In this document: piece after piece, positions 1 through 7,303 of the stretch
Position numbering within the stretch: the first letter of the stretch is position 1
How the letters are laid out: every line of letters starts with the position of its first letter
Assembly: GCA_035690485.1 (NCBI GenBank)
Contig: DASSKL010000050.1
Location: 1-42,574 of the forward strand
DNA length: 42,574 bases
Direction: 5' to 3'
Origin: Mycobacteriales bacterium
GTDB taxonomy: Bacteria > Actinomycetota > Actinomycetes > JAFAQI01 > DASSKL01
Translations under genes and position numbers: made by a program
The notes under the pieces: model-generated
What the model was told of the DNA's origin: nothing
Database searches by the model: none
Seen by the model: the letters and a program-made list of their open reading frames with translations, nothing else

Positions 1-35
1 AGCAGGGCGCGCAGCCGCGCCGCGACGTCCGCCAC
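1..35 (-). CDS. Possible N-terminus of a gene running off the left edge
   Basis: Reading leftward on the minus strand, a GTG at 35-33 opens a frame V-A-D-V-A-A-R-L-R-A-L-L that stays open to the window edge. It has an AGGCAGG stretch a few bases upstream that could serve as a ribosome binding site. Only about 11 codons are visible, so no family can be named. It would be transcribed in the same direction as the PIG-L deacetylase at 99-929, 63 bases downstream of that gene's stop. This is an inference from frame, amphipathic composition and position only. Confidence 0.25.
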   Translation of the reverse strand, partial: MADVAARLRAL

Positions 36-98
36 GCCCGCCTGCCTATCACGCGCCGCGGGTGGAGGCCTATCGTCTCGCAGGTGCCGCGTGACAGG

Positions 99-929
99 TC
101 AGCCGCTACGGTCGCGCTGCCCGCCCCGCAGGGTGGCGAAGACGTCGCCCGGACGCGCCCCCCGCGGCCGGCCACGCTCGACGAACCACTCCCGGCCGAA
201 GGCCAGCCGGAACAGCCACGCCGGCAGCCGCAGGAAGATCGCCAGCGACCGGTCGCCGGCATCGGCCGTCGCCTGGCTCACGTGCGCTGCCATCGCGGCG
301 CGCTTGGCGCCGATGTGCTGCCGCACGTCGATCCGATGGGTGATGTCGGCGGCGTCCGTGTAGGCGTGCGCGTAGCGCTCGGGCGACCAGTCCGGTGGCG
401 AGAGCCGCACGGCGTGCAGCAGGCGCAGCAGCCGCAGCAGCCCGCGCCGGGGGACGGTGGCCTCGAGCACGACGGGCGTGCCGGCGAGCTCGGCCGCCCG
501 CACCCCGACCCGGTGCACCTGGACGTGGTCGGGGTGCCCGTAGCCCCCGGCGGCGTCGTAGACCGTCAGCACGTCGACGCGCTCCTCCTGCAGCACCGCG
601 GCCAGCCGGCGCGCGGCGCCGTCGACGTCGGCCCGGGCGAACGCGCACCCGTCGCGGCCGGCGGTGCCGTCCATGCCCGAGTCGTCGTAGCCGAGCCGCA
701 CCACGCGCGCGACGCCGAGCGCGCGGGCCGCGGCGTCGAGCTCGGCCGCGCGCCGGTCCGCCAGCCGGCCGTCGCCGGTGAAGGCCGCTGCGGCCAGGCC
801 CGCGGCCCCGTCGGTCGCCACGACCAGCACGACCCGGTGCCCCTCGGCCGCCGCGCGGGCGAGCGTGCCGCCGGTGAGCAGCGCCTCGTCGTCGGGGTGC
901 GCGTGGAAGGCGGCGAGGGTATAGGGCAC
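99..929 (-). CDS. PIG-L (LmbE-like) family deacetylase
   Basis: A 276-residue zinc-dependent de-N-acetylase of the PIG-L/LmbE superfamily. These enzymes remove acetyl groups from GlcNAc-type sugars on lipids, cofactors or antibiotics. The diagnostic A-H-P-D-D-E motif is at residues 10-15, near the N-terminus as the family requires. The second metal motif G-H-P-D-H is at 131-135, giving the expected zinc ligands H11, D14 and H135. Length is normal. The start is a GTG with no obvious Shine-Dalgarno. It is divergent from a GT4 glycosyltransferase 47 bases away. A PIG-L deacetylase plus a GT4 enzyme recalls the mycothiol pair MshB/MshA, but neither protein can be assigned to those families from the residues visible. 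A role in making or trimming an amino-sugar glycoconjugate is the safer inference. The substrate is unknown. Confidence 0.9.
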   Translation of the reverse strand: MPYTLAAFHAHPDDEALLTGGTLARAAAEGHRVVLVVATDGAAGLAAAAFTGDGRLADRRAAELDAAARALGVARVVRLGYDDSGMDGTAGRDGCAFARADVDGAARRLAAVLQEERVDVLTVYDAAGGYGHPDHVQVHRVGVRAAELAGTPVVLEATVPRRGLLRLLRLLHAVRLSPPDWSPERYAHAYTDAADITHRIDVRQHIGAKRAAMAAHVSQATADAGDRSLAIFLRLPAWLFRLAFGREWFVERGRPRGARPGDVFATLRGGQRDRSG

Positions 930-976
930 GTTCGTATGGTCCGGTACGTGCGCGGCAGTGGGTCCAGGAGGGCGCG

Positions 977-2137
977 ATGAGGATCGCGCACGTCACCGAC
1001 TGCTACCTCCCCCGGCGCGGCGGCATCGAGCTACAGGTGCAGGGGCTGGCCAAGCGGCAGCAGGCCGCCGGTCACGACGTGACGATCGTGACGTCGGTCG
1101 CTGCCCCGCCCGGCTACGACGAAGGCGGCGAGCTGCCCGTCGAGCGGCCGGCGGCAATCGGGCACGACGAGGCGATCCGCTACGGGTTCGCATGGCGCGG
1201 GCGTACGGCGGTGCTGGCGGGTGACTACGACGTGGTGCACGTGCACGCGTCGACGTTCTCGCCGCTGGCGTTCTTCACCGCGCAGGCAACGGCCCGGGCG
1301 GGCGTGCCGACGGCGATGACGATCCACTCGCTGTGGCGTCGCTACACGCCGCTCTACGCGGCCGCCGAGCGGCTGACCGCATGGGGCGACTGGCCGGTCG
1401 CCTTCTCGGCGGTGAGCCAGGCCGCGGCAGATCCGCTGCGGCGAATTCTGCGCGGGCGGGCGGAGGTCACGGTGCTGCCGAACGGCGTGGACCCCGCCCG
1501 GTGGCGGCTGCGCCCGGTCTCCCGCACCGCCGACGAGGTCCGGGTGGTGGCCGTCATGAGGCTGGCCCCGCGCAAGCGGCCGCGCCAGCTGCTGGAGATC
1601 CTGAGGGACGTACGCCGGCGGGTCCCGGCGCGCGTGCGCCTGTACGCGGAGGTCATCGGCGAGGGCCCGGAGCGCCGGGTGCTCGAGCGCGCCATGCGCC
1701 GGCACGGCATGACGGACTGGGTGGCACTGCCCGGGTGGCGCAGTGCCGAGGAGATCGGCGACAGCTTCGCCCGGGCCGACGTCTTCATCGCACCCGCGAC
1801 GCTGGAGTCCTTCGGGATCGCGGCGCTGGAAGCGCGCGCGGCGGGCCTGCCGGTCGTCGCCCGGCGCGACACCGGCATCGCCGACTTCGTGCGGCACCGG
1901 CGCGACGGGCTGCTCGGCGGGTCGGACCGGGAGCTGGCCGACGCGGTGGTGGAGCTGGCCGTCGACCGGGTGCTGCGCGAGCGGATCGCGCAGCACAACC
2001 GCACGGTGATGCCCCCGGTGACCTGGCGCGACGCGCTGCTCGGCGCCTCCGCGCTCTACCAGCAAGCCGCCGCGCTCGTCGGCACGCAGCTGCAGCACCC
2101 CACGCTGCGCGCGGCCGACGCCGCCTCCGGCCCGTGA
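977..2137 (+). CDS. GT4-family glycosyltransferase
   Basis: A 386-residue retaining GT-B glycosyltransferase. The N-terminal acceptor domain opens with a Rossmann strand and the G-G-I-E loop at 15-18 that is typical of GT4 enzymes. The C-terminal nucleotide-sugar domain carries the E-x7-E motif (E277 and E285, in E-S-F-G-I-A-A-L-E). Length matches the family, and no membrane segment or signal peptide is seen, so it should be cytoplasmic and transfer a sugar from a nucleotide donor to a lipid or small-molecule acceptor. The ATG is preceded by AGGAGG at 5-base spacing, a strong start. The stop overlaps the GTG of the EamA-like transporter by four bases, implying translational coupling. It is divergent from the PIG-L deacetylase, so the three genes may handle one glycoconjugate. 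Acceptor and donor are not predictable. Confidence 0.9.
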   Translation: MRIAHVTDCYLPRRGGIELQVQGLAKRQQAAGHDVTIVTSVAAPPGYDEGGELPVERPAAIGHDEAIRYGFAWRGRTAVLAGDYDVVHVHASTFSPLAFFTAQATARAGVPTAMTIHSLWRRYTPLYAAAERLTAWGDWPVAFSAVSQAAADPLRRILRGRAEVTVLPNGVDPARWRLRPVSRTADEVRVVAVMRLAPRKRPRQLLEILRDVRRRVPARVRLYAEVIGEGPERRVLERAMRRHGMTDWVALPGWRSAEEIGDSFARADVFIAPATLESFGIAALEARAAGLPVVARRDTGIADFVRHRRDGLLGGSDRELADAVVELAVDRVLRERIAQHNRTVMPPVTWRDALLGASALYQQAAALVGTQLQHPTLRAADAASGP

Positions 2138-2973
2138 CCGAGGCCGTCGTCGTCGCCAGCGCTCTGGGTTCTGCAATGGCGGCGGCATCGTCCAGCGTGC
2201 TGCAACACCGCAGCGCGCGGAAGGCTCCGGCCGTCCACGCCCGCGCCGGCCGCCTGCTCGGACACCTGGCCACCCGGCCGGACTGGCTGCTCGGCCTGGT
2301 CTTCGCCGCCGTCGGGCTGGGCCTGCACACCTACGCCCTGGCAGGTGGGCGCCTCGCGATCGTGCAGCCGCTGCTCGTCTGCGGCGTGCTCTTCGCCCTG
2401 CCGGCGAGCGTCGCCCTGGAGGGCCGCCGCCCCTCGGCGACGCAGTGGCTCTGGGGCGTGGCGCTGCTGGCCGGGCTCCTGGTGTTCCTGCTCACCGCGC
2501 GGCCGAGCCCGGGCCGGGTCTCGATCGACGCCGACGTGCTGGCGGTCACCACCGCGGTGGGCGTGGTGGTCGCCGGAGCGGTGGCCCTCATCGGGTTGCG
2601 CTGGCCGCACGGGCACCAGGCCGCGCTGCTCGCAACCGCCGCCGGGATCGGCTACGGGCTGGTCGCCGCGCTCCTCAAGCAGAACGCCGCGCTCGCGGCC
2701 AACGGTCCCGCCGCCGTGCTGGGCGACTGGCCGCTCTACGTCCTGCTCGCCGTCGGTGCCGTGACGCTGTCGCTCACCCAGCACGCCTACCGCGCCGGGC
2801 CGTTGAGCGGCTCGCTCCCGGCGCTGACCGTGAGCGATCCCGCGGCCTCGGTGGCGATCGGCGCGCTCGCCTTCCACGAGCACCTCGCCCACTCCCCCGG
2901 CGCGGTCCTGCTCGAGGCGCTGGCGTTCGCCGTCATGGGGCTGGCCACCGCCCGGCTCGCCCTCGCCGACTGA
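2134..2973 (+). CDS. EamA/DMT-superfamily membrane protein
   Basis: A 279-residue multi-pass membrane protein with about nine or ten hydrophobic segments spread through the chain. Two related halves and small-residue-rich helices are consistent with the drug/metabolite transporter (EamA/DMT) fold. The conserved late segment (Y-R-A-G-P-L-S-G-S-L-P) resembles the half-repeat of actinobacterial DMT proteins. The start is the GTG at 2134, whose bases overlap the glycosyltransferase stop (GTGA). The open frame extends much further upstream, but that part lies inside the glycosyltransferase in another frame. Coupling to the GT4 gene suggests export or flipping of the product made by that enzyme. 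The substrate is unknown. Confidence 0.8.
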   Translation: MTEAVVVASALGSAMAAASSSVLQHRSARKAPAVHARAGRLLGHLATRPDWLLGLVFAAVGLGLHTYALAGGRLAIVQPLLVCGVLFALPASVALEGRRPSATQWLWGVALLAGLLVFLLTARPSPGRVSIDADVLAVTTAVGVVVAGAVALIGLRWPHGHQAALLATAAGIGYGLVAALLKQNAALAANGPAAVLGDWPLYVLLAVGAVTLSLTQHAYRAGPLSGSLPALTVSDPAASVAIGALAFHEHLAHSPGAVLLEALAFAVMGLATARLALAD

Positions 2974-2990
2974 TCCGCCAACAGGCGATC

Positions 2991-3036
2991 GTCAACTAAC
3001 GGTTGACGGCGAATCATGCGTCAACTTATGGTTGAC
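2991..3036 (+). promoter_or_regulatory. Leaderless promoter embedded in two identical dyads
   Basis: Two perfect inverted repeats GTCAAC-N5-GTTGAC lie at 2991-3007 and 3020-3036, 29 bases apart start to start. A promoter fits inside them: -35 TTGACG at 3003-3008, an 18-base spacer, and -10 TATGGT (TAnnnT type) at 3027-3032. The ATG at 3039 is 7 bases from the -10, so transcription would begin at or beside the start codon and give a leaderless mRNA. No Shine-Dalgarno is present. A dimer bound to each dyad would cover both promoter hexamers, the geometry of a repressor site. The obvious candidate ligand is the HTH-containing protein encoded just downstream. Confidence 0.75.
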
Positions 3037-3038
3037 CC

Positions 3039-3767
3039 ATGACGCAGCACCCCGTCCGGCTGGGCGACCTCATCGACGAGGTCCTGGCCAAGAGCCCCGA
3101 GGGCGACGCCCTCCAGCACCTGGCCGACGCCGTCGACAGCTCGCAGCGGCTCGGCGAGCTCGCCGACCACCTCATCGGTCACTTCGTCGACCAGGCCCGC
3201 CGATCCGGTGCGTCGTGGACCGACATCGGCGCGCACATGGGCGTGACCAAGCAGGCCGCGCAGAAGCGCTTCGCGCCGCGGGAGTCCGAGGATCTGGACT
3301 TCCCGGCGGGTGGGCGGCTGAGCAGGTTCACCCCGCGGGCGCGCAACAGCGTGCAGGTGGCGAAGGCCGAGGCGCAGCGGCTCAACCACGACCGGGTGAC
3401 GAACGCCCACCTGCTGCTCGGGCTGCTCGGTGAACCGGAGGGGCTGGCCGCGAAGGCGCTGGTGGCGCTGGGCGCGCCGGCCGAACGCCTCCGCGAGGCG
3501 ACGCTCGCCGCCCTGCCACCGGGCCGGACGGCACCGAAGCACTTGCGGTTCGGCCGCGGCGCGAAGAAGACGTTGGAGCTCTCGCTTCGCGAGGCGCTGC
3601 GGCTCAACCACAACTACATCGGCACCGAGCACATCCTGCTCGGACTGCTGCGCAACGACGACGACGTCACCAGCGACCTGCTGCAGGGCTTCGGCATCAC
3701 GCGCGACGGCGCGCACGACTGGCTCGTGCAGGAGCTGGCGACGATCGCCGCGGCGAAGCGGGGCTAG
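3039..3767 (+). CDS. Clp N-domain protein with helix-turn-helix
   Basis: A 242-residue protein without any AAA+ ATPase module. Residues about 59-79 (S-W-T-D-I-G-A-H-M-G-V-T-K-Q-A-A-Q-K-R) read as a helix-turn-helix. Two Clp_N repeats follow at about 96-160 and 168-240, each with the A-x-R-L-N-H-x-x-(V/I)-x-(T/N) pattern and the H-(L/I)-L-L-G-L-L core seen in ClpA/ClpC N-domains. Clp_N domains bind substrates or adaptors of Clp proteases. This is therefore probably a DNA-binding regulator that senses a Clp-type ligand, or is itself handed to the protease. The ATG sits 2 bases after a GTTGAC half-site and has no Shine-Dalgarno, consistent with leaderless translation. The gene is convergent with the CMD-like gene, with no gap. 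The autoregulatory role is an inference from the adjacent dyads. Confidence 0.88.
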   Translation: MTQHPVRLGDLIDEVLAKSPEGDALQHLADAVDSSQRLGELADHLIGHFVDQARRSGASWTDIGAHMGVTKQAAQKRFAPRESEDLDFPAGGRLSRFTPRARNSVQVAKAEAQRLNHDRVTNAHLLLGLLGEPEGLAAKALVALGAPAERLREATLAALPPGRTAPKHLRFGRGAKKTLELSLREALRLNHNYIGTEHILLGLLRNDDDVTSDLLQGFGITRDGAHDWLVQELATIAAAKRG

Positions 3768-4397
3768 TCACTCCTCGAACATCGACATCGGGTCGAAGCC
3801 GGTCGGCGCCTCGACCTCGACGATCGGGTCGTCGCGGTCGTCGAACTCGACCCGCAGAGCGCGCGACATCACGGCGTGCATGAGGTAGAGCGACGTCGTG
3901 TAGGTCAACTCGAGCACCTCCTCGTCCGACAGGTGCTGCTGCAGCGCCTCGACGACCTCGTCGGCCACCCGGCCGCGGTCGTAGACGAGCCCGTCGGTGT
4001 AGGCGAGCACCGCGCGCTCGAGCGGCGTGAAGCAGTCGGCGACCCCCCAGTGCGGGATCGCCCGCACCTTCTCCTCCGGGATGCCGACGCCGCGGGCCGA
4101 CTTGCAGTGCTGCGAGAACACGAACTGGCTGCCCACCGCCCAACCGGCGCGGGTCATGCCGAGCTCACGCAGCTGGGGGTCGAGCCGGCGGTCGGGGCTG
4201 CGGTAGAGACCGAAGCCCTGCACGGCGTGCTTGAGGACGTCGGGCACCAGCGCGAAGACCGTCCACCAGTCGCCGGGCGTGCCGGTCGCGGTGCCGGGCT
4301 CGGCGACCGGGTCGCGGTCGGGACCGAAGAGCCGGTCGTAGAGCCGGGTGGCCAGCGGGCCCGCCTCGGCCCGGCCGACCTGGCGCAGGCGGGGCAT
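3768..4397 (-). CDS. AhpD/carboxymuconolactone decarboxylase-like protein
   Basis: A 209-residue all-helical protein of the CMD/AhpD-like superfamily. The core helix G-W-A-V-G-S-Q-F-V-F-S-Q-H-C at 85-98, followed by A-R-G-V-G-I-P, matches the (Y/F)-x-W/F-x-x-H-x-x-x-A-x-x-x-G pattern of CMD proteins. The later L-E-R-A-V-L-A-Y-T-D segment is the usual second conserved helix. The redox C-x-x-C of classical AhpD peroxidase is absent; only H97-C98 occupy that area. A dithiol peroxidase function is therefore unlikely, and a decarboxylase-like or unknown role is open. The ATG overlaps the TGA of a 15-codon leader ORF (TGATG), so translation is probably coupled. It follows the flavin operon on the same strand with a 53-base gap before the leader and may be its last gene. 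Confidence 0.82.
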   Translation of the reverse strand: MPRLRQVGRAEAGPLATRLYDRLFGPDRDPVAEPGTATGTPGDWWTVFALVPDVLKHAVQGFGLYRSPDRRLDPQLRELGMTRAGWAVGSQFVFSQHCKSARGVGIPEEKVRAIPHWGVADCFTPLERAVLAYTDGLVYDRGRVADEVVEALQQHLSDEEVLELTYTTSLYLMHAVMSRALRVEFDDRDDPIVEVEAPTGFDPMSMFEE

Positions 4398-4444
4398 CAG
4401 CCGGCCACCGGGTTGCTCATCGCCAGCTGCACGGGGTTCGCCAC
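4397..4444 (-). CDS. 15-residue leader ORF ahead of the CMD-like gene
   Basis: The best Shine-Dalgarno near the CMD-like gene (AGGAGG, 6 bases from a GTG) does not serve that gene's ATG. It serves this short frame: V-A-N-P-V-Q-L-A-M-S-N-P-V-A-G and TGA. The TGA overlaps the downstream ATG by two bases. The peptide repeats N-P-V and has no Cys. It may be a leader that loads ribosomes onto the CMD-like gene by termination-reinitiation. A small functional peptide is possible but has no independent support here. Confidence 0.5.
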   Translation of the reverse strand: MANPVQLAMSNPVAG

Positions 4445-4497
4445 GGTGGCCTCCTGTCGGGTCGTGCGGTCGACGCCGAGGATGCCACCACGCGCGC

Positions 4498-5271
4498 TCA
4501 CCCCGGGAAGCCGTCGCTGCGGCGTACGACGCCGGCCCGGTCGACCGTGAGCAGCGTGTAGCCGTCGAGCCGGCCGAACCACGAAGGCTGCGGGTCGCCG
4601 CCCGCGATGACCGCGGTGGCGTAGGCGTCGGCCCGGGTCAGGTCGGGACCGACGACGGTGGCACTGAGCAGCCGGGTCGCCGGGGCGCCGGTACGCGGGT
4701 CGATCACGTGCTCCCCGCGCTCGGCGACTCCCGAGGTCGCGACACCTTCGTCGCGCGCCGGCACGACGACCAGCACGCGGTTGCGGTCGTACGGGTCCGC
4801 GACACCGACCCGCCACGGCTCACCGGGGCCGGGCTCGCCGGCGCAGGCGACGTCGCCGCCGGCGTTGACGACGTGGTCGGACAGGCCGGCTCGGCGCAGC
4901 AGGACGCTCGCCTCCTGCGCGGCCCAGCCCTTGACGATGCCGGTCGGGTCGACCGCGCCGCCGATCAGTGCGGTGAAGAACCCGTCGGTCTCCGCCGCCG
5001 CCTGGGCGCACAGGTCCAGCACGACGGCGACCTGCGGGTCGCAGTCACGCAGCCGCAGCTCGCCGCGGCGCAGCCGGCTGAGCTGCGACTCGGGCTGGTA
5101 CGTGGAGAACGTCGCGTCGACCCATCGCAGCCAGTCGCAGGCCGCCTCGACCGCGCGCGCCGCGTCGTCGGGATCGATGCGGATGCGGCGTACGTCGAAA
5201 GAGGTGACCGTCCCCATCACCGGCAGGACGCGGCGGTAGCTGTCGCCGGCGGCCTGTCCGGTGCTGGTCAC
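4498..5271 (-). CDS. apbE: FAD:protein FMN transferase (ApbE family)
   Basis: A 257-residue flavinyltransferase that moves FMN from FAD onto a Thr of target proteins, using Mg2+. Family motifs are in order: M-G-T at 19-21, D-P-T-G-I-V-K-G-W-A at 108-117, N-A-G-G-D at 136-140, H-V-I-D-P-R-T-G at 188-195 and the metal-site D-A-Y-A-T-A at 215-220. No clear signal peptide or lipobox is present, so it may act on the cytoplasmic side or be exported without a typical signal. The GTG start overlaps the stop of the FMN-binding protein gene by four bases, so the enzyme and its probable substrate are translationally coupled. That substrate carries a textbook flavinylation site. It is slightly short compared with Gram-negative ApbE (about 330), as is common in actinobacteria. 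Confidence 0.93.
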   Translation of the reverse strand: MTSTGQAAGDSYRRVLPVMGTVTSFDVRRIRIDPDDAARAVEAACDWLRWVDATFSTYQPESQLSRLRRGELRLRDCDPQVAVVLDLCAQAAAETDGFFTALIGGAVDPTGIVKGWAAQEASVLLRRAGLSDHVVNAGGDVACAGEPGPGEPWRVGVADPYDRNRVLVVVPARDEGVATSGVAERGEHVIDPRTGAPATRLLSATVVGPDLTRADAYATAVIAGGDPQPSWFGRLDGYTLLTVDRAGVVRRSDGFPG

Positions 5272-5759
5272 GCCTTCAGTCTGTCGAGCGCCGACTGCAA
5301 CGACCTGACGTAGCCCTCGGAGGTGTAGGTCGCGCCGGACACCGCGTCGATCTGCGCGGACTGCGCCTGCAGCGCCTCGGCGCGCAGCTGCGGCACGGCG
5401 TAGTTGTCGATGTCGATGTCACGGCCGCTGCCCTGCGGCAGCTGCAGCGCCGCGACGTCGGTGATCCGGCCGTTCGACTCGGTGACCTGCACCTGCACCG
5501 GGCCGTACTGCGTGTCGTAGGTCCGGCCTGCGACGGTCCGTGGCCCGGACGCCGCCGGCGCGGCGCCGGCCTTCGTGCTGCCGCTCGTCGCGCCCGCGGG
5601 GGTGCCGGAACCTCCACTGCCGGACGCCGTCTTGCCCCCGGCGGTCGGGGCGAGGGCGGCGGTGCCGCCGCCGATGGCGGGGCTGCCGTGCGTCTTGAAG
5701 CCGAGCAGCAGCACGAGGCCGGCGATGGTGGAGACGATGGCGAGTGCGGCGCGACGCAC
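5268..5759 (-). CDS. Membrane-anchored FMN-binding domain protein
   Basis: A 163-residue protein with one N-terminal hydrophobic segment (residues about 4-21), a flexible Gly/Ser/Thr/Ala-rich linker (about 25-75) and an FMN-binding domain (about 78-163). The site D-A-V-S-G-A-T at 138-144, followed by Y-T-S, fits the Dgx(s/t)gAT flavinylation consensus, with T144 as the expected covalent FMN acceptor. The domain should sit outside the membrane and carry electrons. The GTG start at 5759 is chosen because AAAGGA lies 7 bases upstream and the hydrophobic anchor begins right after it; the frame is open further but reads as non-coding. It lies between the reductase and apbE in the same operon. It resembles known ApbE-dependent extracytosolic flavoproteins; its electron acceptor is unknown. 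Confidence 0.9.
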   Translation of the reverse strand: MRRAALAIVSTIAGLVLLLGFKTHGSPAIGGGTAALAPTAGGKTASGSGGSGTPAGATSGSTKAGAAPAASGPRTVAGRTYDTQYGPVQVQVTESNGRITDVAALQLPQGSGRDIDIDNYAVPQLRAEALQAQSAQIDAVSGATYTSEGYVRSLQSALDRLKA

Positions 5760-5784
5760 GGGGCGGTCCTTTCGAGAGGGGGGG

Positions 5785-7161
5785 TCAGAACGCGAAGTTC
5801 TCGCTGTGGATGTGCCGCCGGCTGACGCCGAGCCGGCGCAGTGCGGCAGTAGCGGCGTTGACGAATCCGGGCGGGCCGCACACGTAGACGTCGTGCGCGC
5901 GCAGGTCCGGCAGCAGCCGGCGCAGCCGGTCGCCGACCAGCACGTCGCGGTCACCGCCGACACGACCGGGCAGGAAGTGTGCTGCCTGCTCCCGGCGCTC
6001 GGCCAGGGTCTCGATCTCGCGCCGCAGCACAAGGTCGTCCGGACGCTCGGCGCGGTAGACCAGCGTCAGGTCACCGGGTGCCGCCGGCAGCGACTGGAAC
6101 AGCGCCCGCAGCGGGGTGATGCCGATGCCGCCGGCGAGCAGCAGGACCTTGCGCCGCGTGCGCCGCTGCGCGGTCAGCGCCCCGTAGGGCCCTTCGACCA
6201 GCACGCGGGTGCCGTGCCGCAGCGCCGGCATGTGACCCGTGTGGTCGCCGAGGTGCTTGACGGTGACGCGCAGCAGGTCGCCGTGGGGTGCGGCGGACAG
6301 GGAGAACGGGTGGGCCGCCCACCAGAGGTCGCGGCTCAGGAAGCGCAGCCGGACGAACTGGCCGGGCTGCACCCCGAGCTCGTCGACGTGCCGGCCGCGC
6401 AGGACGATCGACACGACACCCGGCCCCTCGGCGACGACGCGGCCGACCCGCATCCGGTGCCGCCACGTGCGGTAGGCCGGGGTGGCGATGCGGTGCCAGA
6501 CGACGGCGCCCGCGGCGAACAGGTAGAGCGCCGACCACAGCACCCGCGCGAACGGGTGGCTGGCGAACTCCTGCCCGGTCGCGAAGACGTGCGCGAACGA
6601 CAGGGCGATCGCGAGATAGGTGTAGAGGTGCAGGTAGTACCACGTCTCGTAGCGCATCCGGGCCCGCGCCGCGCGGGCCGACACGACGCCGACCCCGACC
6701 AGCAGCAGCCCGCCGACCGTCGCCATCAGCACGTCGGGATAGCTGAGCAGCAACGTCGACGCCTGGCGTACGACGCCGGTGTGGGCCAGCACGGCGTAGC
6801 CCCAGGTGACGAGCAGCCCGTGTGCCACGACGAGGCCGACCGTGTAGCGGCCGGCACGGGCGTGCCAGCGGGCGAGGACGTCGGCGCCGACGTGGTGCTC
6901 GAGCAGCGGCGTACGCGCCATCAGGATCAGCAGCCAGGCCAGCAGGTAGCCGGCGAGCAGGCCGGTGATGCGCCCCGCGTTGGTCAGCCAGTCGCCGAGG
7001 CCGTGGACGGTGGGGGTGTTCACCCACCACCAGCCGACCACCGCGGCGGCGCCGGCTGCGACGGCGAGCGCCGTCAGCGGAGCGACCAGCCGCCCGCGTC
7101 CCGGCCGCGCGGCGAGCAGCGGCCCACGCGTCGTGGCCGGAGTGTCGGCGAGAGCGGTCAT
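5785..7161 (-). CDS. Ferric-reductase-like transmembrane flavin oxidoreductase
   Basis: A 458-residue membrane oxidoreductase. The N-terminal half has about six hydrophobic helices with paired histidines suited to heme b (H100 and H114, H178 and H191), the ferric-reductase/NADPH-oxidase-like core. The C-terminal half is a ferredoxin-NADP reductase-type module: FAD motif H-P-F-S-L-S at 284-289, nucleotide motif A-G-G-I-G-I-T-P at 343-350 and C-G-P-P-G-F at 428-433. It should take electrons from cytosolic NAD(P)H through FAD and heme to the outer face. The next gene encodes a tethered FMN protein and the third encodes ApbE, so the likely flow is NAD(P)H, FAD, heme, FMN protein, unknown acceptor. 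The ATG has GGTGGA upstream. It is divergent from a response regulator across a 142-base gap holding the CAGAG boxes. Confidence 0.92.
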   Translation of the reverse strand: MTALADTPATTRGPLLAARPGRGRLVAPLTALAVAAGAAAVVGWWWVNTPTVHGLGDWLTNAGRITGLLAGYLLAWLLILMARTPLLEHHVGADVLARWHARAGRYTVGLVVAHGLLVTWGYAVLAHTGVVRQASTLLLSYPDVLMATVGGLLLVGVGVVSARAARARMRYETWYYLHLYTYLAIALSFAHVFATGQEFASHPFARVLWSALYLFAAGAVVWHRIATPAYRTWRHRMRVGRVVAEGPGVVSIVLRGRHVDELGVQPGQFVRLRFLSRDLWWAAHPFSLSAAPHGDLLRVTVKHLGDHTGHMPALRHGTRVLVEGPYGALTAQRRTRRKVLLLAGGIGITPLRALFQSLPAAPGDLTLVYRAERPDDLVLRREIETLAERREQAAHFLPGRVGGDRDVLVGDRLRRLLPDLRAHDVYVCGPPGFVNAATAALRRLGVSRRHIHSENFAF

Positions 7162-7205
7162 GCATCCACCGTCGCCGCGGTTCCTTAAGGCACGCTCGCC
7201 CTTCG

Positions 7206-7268
7206 CTCTGTGTTTCCTCTGAACGTGCCGGCGAGGAATCTCAGAGCGTTCTCAGAGGTTTCGCAGAG
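7206..7268. promoter_or_regulatory. Five CAGAG boxes at 11-bp spacing in divergent promoter gap
   Basis: Plus-strand heptamers CTCAGAG (7240-7246), CTCAGAG (7251-7257) and CGCAGAG (7262-7268) repeat exactly every 11 bases. On the minus strand TTCAGAG (7217-7223) and CACAGAG (7206-7212) do the same, pointing the other way. The 11-bp period puts half-sites on one face of the helix, the standard arrangement for head-to-tail dimers of OmpR/PhoB regulators. The boxes lie between the ferric-reductase operon and the response regulator gene, so one regulator could control both directions. That the adjacent regulator binds here is an inference. Confidence 0.72.
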
Positions 7269-7303
7269 CATCGCGTCACGTCCCCGATGTGAAGGTGACA
7301 TCC

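Noticed and set aside
44-74. GCCTATC direct repeat 24 bases apart near the left edge
   Set aside because: Two copies of a 7-mer in a short region are weak evidence, and the gene they might control is outside the window.
99-2137. Assignment as mycothiol genes mshB and mshA
   Set aside because: Deacetylase and GT4 motifs are generic; no residues specific to MshA or MshB were recognised, and the length and start of the transferase differ from what I know of MshA.
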